Under the pieces are notes generated by a model, which was not told where the DNA came from, searched no databases, and saw nothing but the letters and a program-made list of their open reading frames with translations. A DNA stretch of 64,000 nucleotides, taken from positions 124,001-188,000 of the forward strand of contig JAPMLR010000002.1 in NCBI GenBank assembly GCA_026410415.1, written 5' to 3'. This document shows positions 27,254-36,695 of this stretch, piece by piece. Position numbers and translations under genes: made by a program. Numbering within the stretch: the stretch's first letter is position 1; every line of letters begins with the position of its first letter. This DNA comes from Denitratimonas yunnanensis (SeqCode). GTDB lineage: Bacteria; Pseudomonadota; Gammaproteobacteria; Xanthomonadales; Xanthomonadaceae.

Positions 27254-27346
27254 AGTGCCGTTTCTGGAGCGGCCGGATCGTGAATCCACGATGCGTGCCC
27301 GGCGGCTCGCTGGAACACATGTCGCCGGCGGCGCACAATCGCCCCA

Positions 27347-30025
27347 ATGCAGCAGGCGGTGAAGTACGTGACCGATCTCAATGCCCGCTTCGAGCGGCTC
27401 GAGCCACTGATTGATCGTGCGCTGGAGCTGGAAGGCGACGCCCGCGACAAGTTTCTCGCGCTCTGTGCGGAGATCCATCCCGATTTGATCGACGATTTGC
27501 GCCGGGCGTTGGACCCGGAAGACATCCTTCCTCCCTTGAGCGGACTGGCGAAGGATGTCACGCGCGAGCGTGTCACCGACCGACGCGGATTGCGCGCCGG
27601 CCCGTGGCGCTTGCTCGAGAAGATCGGACAAGGCGGGATGGGCACGGTGTATCTGGCCGAGCGTGCCGACGGCGCGTTCGAGAAACGCGCCGCGATCAAA
27701 TTGCTGCGCGGCGATGATTCCCGCTTCAAGGAACAACTCGAACGCGAACGCCGAATGCTGGCGCGGCTGGATCATCCCGGGATCGCGCGCCTGATCGACG
27801 GCGGCGTGCTGGACGACGGCCAACCCTGGCTGGTGATGGAGCTGGCGGACGGCGAGGATCTGGATGCCTGGCTGCGTCGCATGCGGCCGTCGCGGCAGCG
27901 ACGCCTGTCGGTGTTTCTGGCGATCTGCGATGCGGTGTCGTATGCCCACAGTGCGCTCGTCGTGCATCGTGATCTCAAGCCCGGAAACATCCGCGTCGCG
28001 TGTGACGGGACGGTGAAGTTGCTGGACTTCGGCATTGCCAAGTTGATCTCGCCCGATGCTGCGCGCGGCAACACCCGGCACCTCGCGCTGACACCGGAAT
28101 TCGCCGCCCCCGAACAGCTCGCCGGCGAGACCGTCACCGCTCGCACCGACGTGTACGCGCTTGGCGCATTGCTGTACCTGCTGTTGACCGGGCGATCGCC
28201 GCACCCGCGCTTTGACGGGAACTGGGTGGCCTACATCGACCACATCAACCAGGTGGATGCCAGGCCGGCCAGCCTCGCTGCTGCCGATGCAGAGGGACTG
28301 GCCTTGCCCGCGGGGCAATTGCGGGGGGATCTCGACGCCATCGTGGCACGTGCGCTGCGGCGCGATCCGATGGAGCGTTACGTCAGCGTGGATGCGCTGG
28401 CGCAGGACGTACGTCGGCATCTCGCCGATCGCCCGGTGCTTGCCCATCCGCAGACCTGGCAGTACCGAAGCGGCAAATGGCTGAGCCGCCACTGGGGCAT
28501 CGCGGCTTCGGTAGTGGCGATCCTTCTCGCCTTGGGCGCGGGCATCACCGGCATCGTGTGGCAAGCACGAGAGGCGGCGGCGGAGCGCGACGCGGCCTTG
28601 CTGGAGGCACGACGTTCGCAGGCAGTGCGCGACTATCTCGCACTCATGTTCCGCAATGCCGGCTCACCCGAGAGTGAGCAGGGCAGCGCCCGCGCGGTAC
28701 TCGCCTCGGCGGTGGACGGCATCGAGCACAGTTTCGATGGCGACCCGCAGGCGCGTCAGCACGTGTTGCTGACCTTGGCCGAAATTTACCTCTACATCGG
28801 CGATTACCCGGCGGCGGAAAGTCTGTTGACGCGCTTTCAGGCACTCGAACAAGGGGATACGCCTGCAGTGCTGCGGGCTCGCTCGCACATCTATCTGTCC
28901 ACCATCGCCACCCGTCGTGGCCAGCCGCAGCAGGCTTGCGACGAAGTCGAACGCGCGTTCCCGCTGCTGGACGACGTCCGCACCGATCACCTGCGCACCC
29001 AGGCCGATGCGTTCTCTGCGCGTGGCGCCTGTCGACGCCTGCTCGGTGATACGGCAGCGGCTGTGGGCGACTACGAAGTGGCGCTGGCGATGTTCTCGCG
29101 CAAGGACGTGGGCGACGATACGAGCCTCGCCGCCGCGCACAACAATCTCGCCACCATCCGACTTCACCAAGGGCGCAATGCCGAAGCCGAAGCCGAGTTG
29201 CAAGCGGCATTGCGCATCTATGCACGTTCCGGACGCGAACGTAGCCTGGATGCCGCTACCACGTTGAACAACCTCGCAGTGCTGGTACTCAATCGCGGTG
29301 ATCCCAAAACGGCTGCTGGTTGGTTGCAACGCGCGCTGGAGGTACAGCGTGCTGCGACGGGCGAGTCAGCTCCGCTGGGCGCACAACTCACGAATCTGGT
29401 GCGGGTACTGGTGCTGCTGGGTCGCACAGACGACGCAGAAGCGCCGCTCCGCGAAGCACTGGCGATGATGCAGCGCTTCACCGGGGACGACAGTCTGGAC
29501 ACAGCCACGACGCGCATGGCCTTGGTGGCGTGGCTCGACGCCCAAGGCAATGCGACGCAGTCGCTGATTGAAGCCGAACGCGCCTTTGCCCAGGCCGTGG
29601 CACGTCTCGGTGAAAATCACGTACTGACGCATCGCTTCCGGATCCAGCTTGCTCACGCCCGGAGCCAGGCTGGGCGGCGCGATGCTGCGCTGGGCAGTCT
29701 CGATGCCGCGATTACGGGGCTTGAAACCGGCGGAGACGCGGCCCGTGCGCATCTGGCCACGGCGCTGTGCGAACGTGCCATCGTGTTGCGCCGCATGCGG
29801 CCCGACGATGCGCGGAACGATGCACGCCGCTGCGCCGACTTGCGCAACCAAGTACTCGGCGCATCGCACTGGGAAACGGCCGAGGCCATCGCGCTGGGTG
29901 AAGCGCTGGCTGCGTCTGCGCAAACGACAACGCAGGCGACGCAGGCGTTGCAGACCCTCGTTGCCACGCTCGGGGAGTCCAGCCCGCGCACGCGGCGCGC
30001 GCAGTCCTGGTTCACGTCGAAGTGA
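27347..30025 (+). CDS. Membrane Ser/Thr protein kinase with TPR domain
   Basis: An 892-residue kinase. A short helical N-terminus is followed by a Hanks-type domain (about 86-360): glycine loop GQGGMG (94-99), K118, HRDLKPGN (from 207) and DFG (227-229), all catalytic residues intact. One membrane helix (about 383-404) leads to an outside region of TPRs, for instance AHNNLATIRLHQGRNAEAEAEL and LNNLAVLVLNRGDPKTAAGWL. The layout is that of PknB-like kinases usually coupled to an ECF sigma factor; none lies upstream here. The start lacks a clear ribosome site. Confidence 0.9.
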   Translation: MQQAVKYVTDLNARFERLEPLIDRALELEGDARDKFLALCAEIHPDLIDDLRRALDPEDILPPLSGLAKDVTRERVTDRRGLRAGPWRLLEKIGQGGMGTVYLAERADGAFEKRAAIKLLRGDDSRFKEQLERERRMLARLDHPGIARLIDGGVLDDGQPWLVMELADGEDLDAWLRRMRPSRQRRLSVFLAICDAVSYAHSALVVHRDLKPGNIRVACDGTVKLLDFGIAKLISPDAARGNTRHLALTPEFAAPEQLAGETVTARTDVYALGALLYLLLTGRSPHPRFDGNWVAYIDHINQVDARPASLAAADAEGLALPAGQLRGDLDAIVARALRRDPMERYVSVDALAQDVRRHLADRPVLAHPQTWQYRSGKWLSRHWGIAASVVAILLALGAGITGIVWQAREAAAERDAALLEARRSQAVRDYLALMFRNAGSPESEQGSARAVLASAVDGIEHSFDGDPQARQHVLLTLAEIYLYIGDYPAAESLLTRFQALEQGDTPAVLRARSHIYLSTIATRRGQPQQACDEVERAFPLLDDVRTDHLRTQADAFSARGACRRLLGDTAAAVGDYEVALAMFSRKDVGDDTSLAAAHNNLATIRLHQGRNAEAEAELQAALRIYARSGRERSLDAATTLNNLAVLVLNRGDPKTAAGWLQRALEVQRAATGESAPLGAQLTNLVRVLVLLGRTDDAEAPLREALAMMQRFTGDDSLDTATTRMALVAWLDAQGNATQSLIEAERAFAQAVARLGENHVLTHRFRIQLAHARSQAGRRDAALGSLDAAITGLETGGDAARAHLATALCERAIVLRRMRPDDARNDARRCADLRNQVLGASHWETAEAIALGEALAASAQTTTQATQALQTLVATLGESSPRTRRAQSWFTSK

Positions 30026-30035
30026 TGCCGGAAAG

Positions 30036-30072
30036 GAAACGCCCCGCCCGGAAATCCGGCGCGGGGCGTTTC
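30036..30072. terminator. Hairpin terminator between convergent kinase genes
   Basis: GAAACGCCCCGC and GCGGGGCGTTTC form a perfect 12-bp stem, extended inward by CCGGA/TCCGG. The A/T-rich feet make it usable in either direction, 10 bases after the upstream kinase stop and 24 before the stop of the opposing kinase. Confidence 0.7.
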
Positions 30073-30095
30073 GGGGCGCAACGGGCAGTTCGACG

Positions 30096-32126
30096 TCAGC
30101 CGCGACGACGATACGGTGAGAGTTCTGCCACCAGACGCTCGATCTTGCCCGACAGCGCGGCCTGCGCCTGGGTGTCGGCATTGAGCGTGGTGAACTGCAC
30201 CTTCTCGCGCAGGCCCGCCCCGATGGGGGTACGGTCGGCGGTCTTGTAGGCACGCACGGTGAGGTGGGCGGTGTACATCTCCGACACCCGACCGTAGTAG
30301 CTGAGTTGCTCCGATCCCACCGGTTCTGCCCGCACCACGACAGCCACCGTGGCCGAGCGCCGCAGCGCGTTCAGTGCGCTGGACAGGTCGCCACTTGAAA
30401 CACCGAGTGCTTCGGCGTCGACCACATCGAAACCGGCAGCGGCGAGCTGGGTCTCGATGCGCGTGCGCGCCGGGCCGGTGATCGCGGCATCACCGATACC
30501 GATCACGGCCACACGTTGTGGTACCGGCGGCGTTACCGGGCGGGGCGGCGTGGTAACGGCGACGGGCTGGGATGCCACGGCCGCTGGCGCCACCTCAGGG
30601 GCTGCCCCCGAGGCAACCGACGCAGCATTGGTGTGAACCTTTTGCACTGCTGGCGCATCCATCGGCCCGGTGGCGGTCGTTGTCTGGTTGTCTTCACTTC
30701 CTGGCGCACCTTCCACCGCGATCGTGGAAGCATCCAGCGGCGCACGATCCTGCGCGATGGCGTCATCGACGTCGGCCGTGGATATCGCACTGGCGGCAAG
30801 GCTCGCCATCTGCGAGACGCCGTCGCCGGATTGGGGCGCTGCGGGCAAGGGTTCCGCCGCCACACTCGTGCCGACCGGGTTGGCAGCCTTCCCGGTGTTG
30901 CGGCCAGCGTCATAGGCGACATCGCTGCGGCCGACGAAACCATCGCCGAAACCGCGGACGAAATCGGTGATCTGCCCGCGGAAGGCAAATGCACCACCAG
31001 CCACCGAAAGGACCAGTACCGCTGCTGCCGCCAGCGGTACCCATGCGCCGCTGCGGCGGGTGGCAGTGGGCTGGGGCGTCGCGTTGCTTCTGGTCGGCGC
31101 CTCATCCACTGCCGCTACGGGCGTTGGCGTCGCACTGCCGGCGCGGACAACCGGCGGCGGAGTCACCTGGCGCGGCGAGGATTTCGGCGTGGGGGTGCCG
31201 ATCACCGTGGCGGCGTCGTTCACCGCTACCGGGCGGGGCAACTTGACGGTGCTGCCTCGCACCACCAGCGGATGCGCTTCCAGCGCGGCCACCAGATCAT
31301 GACAGCTCTGGAAACGCTGCTCCGGCTCCTTGGCCACCATGCGCGACAGAATCGCGGCGGTCTGTGCATCCACCTCGCCGTTGAGTTGCTGCACATCGGG
31401 AATCTCGGCCTTCACCACTTCCAGCATCAGACCGAGTGGGCTTTCATCGCTGAACGGCGTGCGCCCGGTGAGCATCTCGAACATGACGATGCCGAGCGAG
31501 AAGATGTCCGAGCGCTGGTCGATCGGCTTGCCCAGGCACACTTCCGGCGAGAGGTAGCCCGGCGTACCGACGAATTCGCCGGTGGAGGTCAGCTTCTTGG
31601 AAATGTCCTGCGTCGCCAGCGCGATGCCGAAGTCGGCAATCTTCACCTGCCCGCGATCGGAGAGCATCAGGTTGCCGGGCTTGATGTCGCGGTGGATCAC
31701 GCCGCGATCATGGGCCGTCGCCAGACCCTGTGCGGTCTGGTGCAGGATCTTGAGCGTGTTCTCGACGCTCAGCGCGCCATCGCGCTTGAGGATGGTGGAA
31801 AGCGACTCGCCCTCTACGTACTCCATCGCGAAGAACGGCTGCGAGGTCGCCTCGTCGGTGCCGATGTAATAGATCTGGATGATGTGCGGATCGCTCAGCG
31901 CCGCCATCGAGCGCGCTTCGCGCAGGAAACGTTCGACCAGTTGCGGATCATGCGCCAGCGACGGCGAGAGTTCCTTGATCGCCACATGCCGGTTCAGCGC
32001 CGGCTCGAAGGCGCGGTACACCACGCCCATGCCGCCGCGTCCGAGTTCGGACTCGATCTCATAGTGACCCAGGTGCGTTTTCATGTTCGCCTCGGCTGGC
32101 GATGGGGTGATGGTGCTGGCGCTCAT
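30096..32126 (-). CDS. Membrane Ser/Thr protein kinase with periplasmic domain
   Basis: A 676-residue kinase: glycine loop GRGGMG (29-34), K51, HRDIKPGN (from 145), DFG (165-167) and GTPGYLSPE. A Pro/Thr-rich linker (about 295-358) precedes one membrane helix (361-382), then an Ala/Thr-rich low-complexity stretch and a C-terminal folded domain from about 545 (VAVIGIGDAAITGPARTRIETQLAAAGFDVVDA) that resembles Lpo/TolB-like lipoprotein domains (inference). No TPRs, unlike the other two kinases. MKTHLGHYEIE fourteen codons in is an alternative start. Confidence 0.88.
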   Translation of the reverse strand: MSASTITPSPAEANMKTHLGHYEIESELGRGGMGVVYRAFEPALNRHVAIKELSPSLAHDPQLVERFLREARSMAALSDPHIIQIYYIGTDEATSQPFFAMEYVEGESLSTILKRDGALSVENTLKILHQTAQGLATAHDRGVIHRDIKPGNLMLSDRGQVKIADFGIALATQDISKKLTSTGEFVGTPGYLSPEVCLGKPIDQRSDIFSLGIVMFEMLTGRTPFSDESPLGLMLEVVKAEIPDVQQLNGEVDAQTAAILSRMVAKEPEQRFQSCHDLVAALEAHPLVVRGSTVKLPRPVAVNDAATVIGTPTPKSSPRQVTPPPVVRAGSATPTPVAAVDEAPTRSNATPQPTATRRSGAWVPLAAAAVLVLSVAGGAFAFRGQITDFVRGFGDGFVGRSDVAYDAGRNTGKAANPVGTSVAAEPLPAAPQSGDGVSQMASLAASAISTADVDDAIAQDRAPLDASTIAVEGAPGSEDNQTTTATGPMDAPAVQKVHTNAASVASGAAPEVAPAAVASQPVAVTTPPRPVTPPVPQRVAVIGIGDAAITGPARTRIETQLAAAGFDVVDAEALGVSSGDLSSALNALRRSATVAVVVRAEPVGSEQLSYYGRVSEMYTAHLTVRAYKTADRTPIGAGLREKVQFTTLNADTQAQAALSGKIERLVAELSPYRRRG

Positions 32127-32341
32127 CCTAGCATTGACCTTTCACTGGGACACCGCCCGATGCGGTGCGTACAAGGGGGTACGGCAGAGCGCCCGGAAAC
32201 CGGGCACCGGGTCAGGTTCGGATTTAGCGCGTGTTTAGCGTTGGCGACGGACGACTCGTCCTGGTGAGCGGAAGCCCGGCATCCATCGGAGGCCGGGATG
32301 GTGCGACACAATCGGCTGAAAGACGACCTTTGCGCATCCGG

Positions 32342-32932
32342 TCAGCTGTGCGATACCGCCGTCACGTACACCAGTTCGCAGGCGCCCGCGCCGCTGTCCT
32401 GGCGCGTCAGCGAGCTGCGCCATAGCCAGCCGTCGTGACGCCGGGCCTGGATCAGGTACCCCTCGATCCGCACCACATCGCCGCGCCGCACGCGCTTGAG
32501 TTGGCGTGCAATCGCGCCATCGGCCGGGACCAAATGCATGTTGGCGCTGGACGCCACGATTTCCCGGGGAGGGACAGGTGGCTGATCGCGCCATCGATAG
32601 CTGTAGAAGCGCATGCTCTGGCGGATGTCGAGCCGATCCAGCACCGCGCTGTCGCTCATTCGTCCCCAGCCCAGTGCCAGATCCATCGGCGACAGCGCCG
32701 CCTCGGCATCGAATCGGTAATCCTCGCGTCCCAGCACCCGTGCCTCGATGGTGAAGCGCGCCAACGGCGTGAGCAGGAAATCGCCGTGCTCGATCGCCGT
32801 CGCATCATGCAGATCCTCCTGCACAGGCAGCTGCGGCGCGAGCACGCCCGGCGCACGGTCGCGCCCCATCGGCGGCGCCATCCACCAGCCGATCAACACC
32901 AGTACGAGTGCGGCAACCACCCAGCGTTTCAT
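32342..32932 (-). CDS. Conserved membrane-anchored protein of unknown function
   Basis: A 196-residue protein with one N-terminal membrane helix (MKRWVVAALVLVLIGWWMA) and a soluble domain containing FTIEARVLGREDYRFDAEAALSP, LALGWGRMSD and SANMHLVPAD, ending SGAGACELVYVT. I recall similar proteins in other Xanthomonadales but no assigned function. The start at 32932 matches the membrane helix; the upstream open frame overlaps the VOC gene antisense-free but is unrelated text. Confidence 0.75.
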   Translation of the reverse strand: MKRWVVAALVLVLIGWWMAPPMGRDRAPGVLAPQLPVQEDLHDATAIEHGDFLLTPLARFTIEARVLGREDYRFDAEAALSPMDLALGWGRMSDSAVLDRLDIRQSMRFYSYRWRDQPPVPPREIVASSANMHLVPADGAIARQLKRVRRGDVVRIEGYLIQARRHDGWLWRSSLTRQDSGAGACELVYVTAVSHS

Positions 32933-32993
32933 GCCCGCCAGCCTAACGCGAAGGACGTGGTTGGAACCTGCCGTAACCGCGCCGTTCTGCGCG

Positions 32994-33398
32994 CTACGCG
33001 TCTTTGTTCTTCTCGTCCCAGGCCAGGGGCTGCCAGAGTTCGAGCTTGTTTCCGTCCGGATCCATGACCCAGGCGAACTTGCCGTTTTCATGCGATTCCG
33101 GCCCGCCGGCAATGGCCACGCCGGCGGCACGCAACTGCACCAGCAGTTCGTCCAGATCGTCCACCCGGTAATTGATCATGAAGGCCGAATCGCTCGGGCT
33201 GAACCAGGTGCTGTCGTGCGTCGCGACGGTCCATACCGTCAGACCGCCATCGTTGGCCTTGTCGTCGGGCCACCGCAGAACGGCACCGCCCCACGGCTCC
33301 ACTGCGATGCCGAGATGCGCCTGATACCACGCGGCCAGGGCTGCGCTGTCGCCACGGCTCTTGAAAAAAACGCCGCCGATTCCTGTCACTTTCGCCAT
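32994..33398 (-). CDS. VOC (glyoxalase/bleomycin resistance) family protein
   Basis: A 134-residue VOC-fold protein with FFKSRGDSAALAAWYQAHLGI at the start and WVMDPDGNKLELWQP at the end, the usual paired beta-alpha-beta pattern. It should be a small metal-binding lyase, isomerase or binding protein; substrate not predictable. GGGAG nine bases upstream supports the start at 33398. Directly upstream of the membrane-anchored gene, 61 bases apart, likely the same transcript. Confidence 0.88.
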   Translation of the reverse strand: MAKVTGIGGVFFKSRGDSAALAAWYQAHLGIAVEPWGGAVLRWPDDKANDGGLTVWTVATHDSTWFSPSDSAFMINYRVDDLDELLVQLRAAGVAIAGGPESHENGKFAWVMDPDGNKLELWQPLAWDEKNKDA

Positions 33399-33695
33399 GG
33401 CTGTCGCTCCCTGCCTGCATGGTGGTAGTGATCCATTATGGTCCGAGCGCGGGTGGTCGCGACTGATGCACGACGCAAGCCGATCCATCCGGCGAACAAG
33501 GCGCCGGCGCAGCCATCTTGAACTGCCTTCCGTCAGCTCTCAGACTGCTTCGATATCTCGCTCATCCGCGATCTTGTGACCATGGCCATGGCCGATCCTC
33601 GCTCCACCCTGCCCTCCATCGACGCCCGCCAGACAACGGCATGTCGTCCAGCGCCACATGAGGTGCACTCAACGTCCGTAAGGGCGGGGTAGCCC

Positions 33696-34133
33696 ATGCT
33701 CAGCGTCCCCGTTTTCTGGCGAACTCGTGATGGCAGCGGCATGCTGGGTGGCGTGTTGGTGTTGGACGGCGCGACGTTGTGCCTGCAATACCAGACCCTG
33801 GACTGGCACCAGGGCGCGCAGCATCCCAACGCGCGCGAGTTGCGACTGAACCCGGAAGCCATCGTCCACGCCGAATTCCGCAAGGGTTTCTTGTGGATCG
33901 CACCCAGCATCGAAATCCAGTCCTCCGATTTCGCCGCACTCGCCACCCTTGACGCCGATCAATCCGGCCATCTCAGCCTGCGCCTGCGCGGCAGCCATCG
34001 CCGCGCCGCCAAAGCCCTCGTCGCCGAACTGCATTCCGCGCAGGTGGAAGTACGCTACAAGCGCTGGAGCCGCGACATGGATCGGATGACGCCCGAGGCC
34101 GGGCGCGAGGAAGAAGGCGATCAGGGTCAGTAG
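33696..34133 (+). CDS. Hypothetical protein, 145 aa
   Basis: A soluble protein with a beta-rich N-terminus (VLVLDGATLCLQYQTLDW), a middle LWIAPSIEIQSSDFAALATL, and a charged C-terminus rich in Arg/Glu (RYKRWSRDMDRMTPEAGREEEGD). No signal peptide or membrane segment. GGGG lies six bases before the ATG. It stands alone between a minus-strand VOC gene and the hrpB operon. I do not recognise the family. Confidence 0.6.
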   Translation: MLSVPVFWRTRDGSGMLGGVLVLDGATLCLQYQTLDWHQGAQHPNARELRLNPEAIVHAEFRKGFLWIAPSIEIQSSDFAALATLDADQSGHLSLRLRGSHRRAAKALVAELHSAQVEVRYKRWSRDMDRMTPEAGREEEGDQGQ

Positions 34134-34205
34134 CCCGCAGATGGCTGCCGAACTACCGTACAAATTTCCTGATCTGCACTTCTGCGAAGCGAAGGGTTCT
34201 GTGGC

Positions 34206-36695
34206 CTAGCCTCGCGGCTTGGCCCGATGCGTCGCCTTCGCGGTCCACGGATCATCCGGCCAGGGGTGTTTGGGGTAGCGGCCTTTCATTTCTTTTTTGA
34301 CTTCGGGGTAGGTGCGTTCCCAGAAGCCTTTGAGGTCTTGCGTGACTTGCAGCGGGCGGCCACCGGGGGAGAGCAGGTGCAGGGTGAGGGGAATGCGGCC
34401 GGCGGCGATGCGTGGGGTATCGGCGAGGCCGAAGAGTTCCTGGAGTTTCACCGCCAGCACCGGGGCGTCGCCGTGGCGGTAATGGATCGGGCGTTCCAGA
34501 CCTGACGGTACGAGTATCCGGGTCGGGGCGAGGCTGTCGATTTTCTGGCGGGTGGGCCAATCGGTATTTGATTTGAGCGCGTCGGCGAGTTCGGTTTCGC
34601 TGAGGGCATCGAGGCGGCGTTTACCGCGCAGCGCGGGTTTCAGCCAGTCATCCAGATTTTCGATCAGGGTTTCATCGGAAAGATCGGGCAGCGAGTCGGC
34701 TTCGTTCTCCGGCAGCCAGCTACGCAGGCAGCGGACGCGTTCGCGCCATTGTGTGAGGGCTTCCGTCCACGGCAGGGCGTCGAGGCCGAGTTGGCGTACG
34801 GCATCGACCAGGGCGTCGGCAAACTGCGCAGGGTCGGGTTGGGCGATGGGGCGCACGTCGAGGGTGATGCGGTCGAAGCGGCGTTCGCGCTGGGCCGCGA
34901 TGCGATGGGTGTTGGTGTCCCAGAACACGCGATCTTCGCTGACGAAACGCGATGCGAAAGCGTGTTCCAGCGCGGCTTCGTCCACCGGTGCGGCGCGCTG
35001 GATGCGGGCATCGCGTTCGGCATCGCGCAATTCGGCGATGACGATCCACGCTTCGCCATAGAGCGCGCTGTCCGGTGCGAGCGTGGCGCTGCGGCCATTG
35101 GCGAGCTGGTAGCGATATGGATCGCTCGGGTGCTGATGCGCGATGCGATCGGGGAAGGCGAACATCAGCACGTCGCCCAAACGATGCGCCGCGGCGTCGG
35201 CGGGCGGCGCGGCGCGCAGGTTGAGGCGCCGCCGCCATTGCTTCGCGGTCTGGTCGATGGCCGCGAGTGCGCTGCGTGAAGCATCGGGCGGCGTGCGGCC
35301 GGCGCGAAACGCGGCCAAGGCCTGCCAGCGTGCGGCGATATCGTCGCGGCGCGGGCCTTTGAGCGGGTCGCGGGCTTCCAGCAAGGCGGCCAGATCGCAG
35401 GCCAAGGCCACGTCTTCGACGTCATCCGGCGCGAGCAGCATCGCGCCGAGCCGTGGATGCGTGCCGAGTTTCAGCAGGCGCTGGCCGAACGTCGTGATGC
35501 TGCCGCCTGCCAAGGCGCCAAGGCGTTCGAGCAGATCGCGTCCGGCGGCAAGCGCGCCTTGGGGCGGTGGATCGAAAAAGCGCAGCGCAGCGCTGCCCCA
35601 AGCCGCCAGTTCAAGCGCCAATCCGGCAAGTTCGGTGAGGGCGATTTCAGGGCGGCGCGCGGCTTCCAGCCGTTGCGATTGCGGCCACAGGCGGTAACAC
35701 CAGCCTTCGGCGACACGGCCGGCGCGGCCGGCGCGCTGATCGGCGGAGGACTGCGGAATCGTCACCACGTCCAGACGTGGAAAACCCGAGTTCGGATCGA
35801 AACGCGGCTCGCGCGCCAACCCCGAATCGATCACCACGCGCACGCCGGGCAAGGTGACCGAGGATTCGGCCACGTTGGTCGCCAGCACGATGCGACGACG
35901 CCCATCGTCGGCCGGTTGCAGCACGGCGCTTTGTGCTTCGACGGAAAGTTCGCCGTGCAACGCGAGCACCTCGGCAGCGAGATTCGTGCCGTCGAGCGCG
36001 CGCATGACATCGGCGATTTCGCGTTGGCCGGGCAGGAACACCAGCATGTCGCCGGGATGCTCGGCGAAGGCGGTTTCGACAGTGCGGCGCACCTGTGCGG
36101 CGAGCGGTTCGTCGCGGCGGGCGGGCGGATGGGAAATCGTGACCGGGAAACTGCGGCCTTCGGAAGCAAGGCGCGGCGCATCGAGAAAGCGCGCGAGTTT
36201 TTCGCCATCGAGCGTGGCACTCATCACCACGATGCGCAGTTCGTCGCGCACCTGCGCCTGCACGTCGAGCGCAAGCGCAAGGCCCAGATCGCCGGCGAGG
36301 TGGCGCTCGTGGAATTCGTCGAACACGATGGCGCCGACTCCTTCGAGCATCGGGTCGTCCTGAATCATCCGGGTGAGGATGCCTTCGGTGACCACTTCGA
36401 TGCGGGTGGCAGCACTGGTGCGATTTTCAAAACGGATGCGATAGCCGACGCGCTGCCCCACATCTTCACCCAAGCTGCGCGCCATGAAGGTGGCAGCGGC
36501 ACGCGCGGCCACGCGGCGCGGTTCGAGCATCACGATGCGTTGGCCGGCCAGCCACGGCGCGTCGAGCAGGGCCAGCGGCACGCGCGTGGTCTTGCCGGCG
36601 CCGGGCGCGGCTTCGAGCACCAGCCGCGAATGCGCGTCCAACGATTCGCGGATCGCCGGCAGCAGCGCGTCGATCGGAAGCTGGAGCTGATTCAT
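34206..36695 (-). CDS. hrpB: ATP-dependent RNA helicase HrpB
   Basis: An 829-residue DEAH-type helicase: Walker A APGAGKTTRVPL, DEFHERH (motif II), SATLDG (III) and QRAGRAGR (VI), then the helicase-associated region and the HrpB C-terminal domain ending KGFWERTYPEVKKEMKGRYPKHPWPDDP, which is diagnostic for the family. Function in bacteria is little defined. The ATG overlaps the stop of the upstream oxidoreductase gene by four bases (ATGA), so the two are translationally coupled. Confidence 0.95.
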   Translation of the reverse strand: MNQLQLPIDALLPAIRESLDAHSRLVLEAAPGAGKTTRVPLALLDAPWLAGQRIVMLEPRRVAARAAATFMARSLGEDVGQRVGYRIRFENRTSAATRIEVVTEGILTRMIQDDPMLEGVGAIVFDEFHERHLAGDLGLALALDVQAQVRDELRIVVMSATLDGEKLARFLDAPRLASEGRSFPVTISHPPARRDEPLAAQVRRTVETAFAEHPGDMLVFLPGQREIADVMRALDGTNLAAEVLALHGELSVEAQSAVLQPADDGRRRIVLATNVAESSVTLPGVRVVIDSGLAREPRFDPNSGFPRLDVVTIPQSSADQRAGRAGRVAEGWCYRLWPQSQRLEAARRPEIALTELAGLALELAAWGSAALRFFDPPPQGALAAGRDLLERLGALAGGSITTFGQRLLKLGTHPRLGAMLLAPDDVEDVALACDLAALLEARDPLKGPRRDDIAARWQALAAFRAGRTPPDASRSALAAIDQTAKQWRRRLNLRAAPPADAAAHRLGDVLMFAFPDRIAHQHPSDPYRYQLANGRSATLAPDSALYGEAWIVIAELRDAERDARIQRAAPVDEAALEHAFASRFVSEDRVFWDTNTHRIAAQRERRFDRITLDVRPIAQPDPAQFADALVDAVRQLGLDALPWTEALTQWRERVRCLRSWLPENEADSLPDLSDETLIENLDDWLKPALRGKRRLDALSETELADALKSNTDWPTRQKIDSLAPTRILVPSGLERPIHYRHGDAPVLAVKLQELFGLADTPRIAAGRIPLTLHLLSPGGRPLQVTQDLKGFWERTYPEVKKEMKGRYPKHPWPDDPWTAKATHRAKPRG

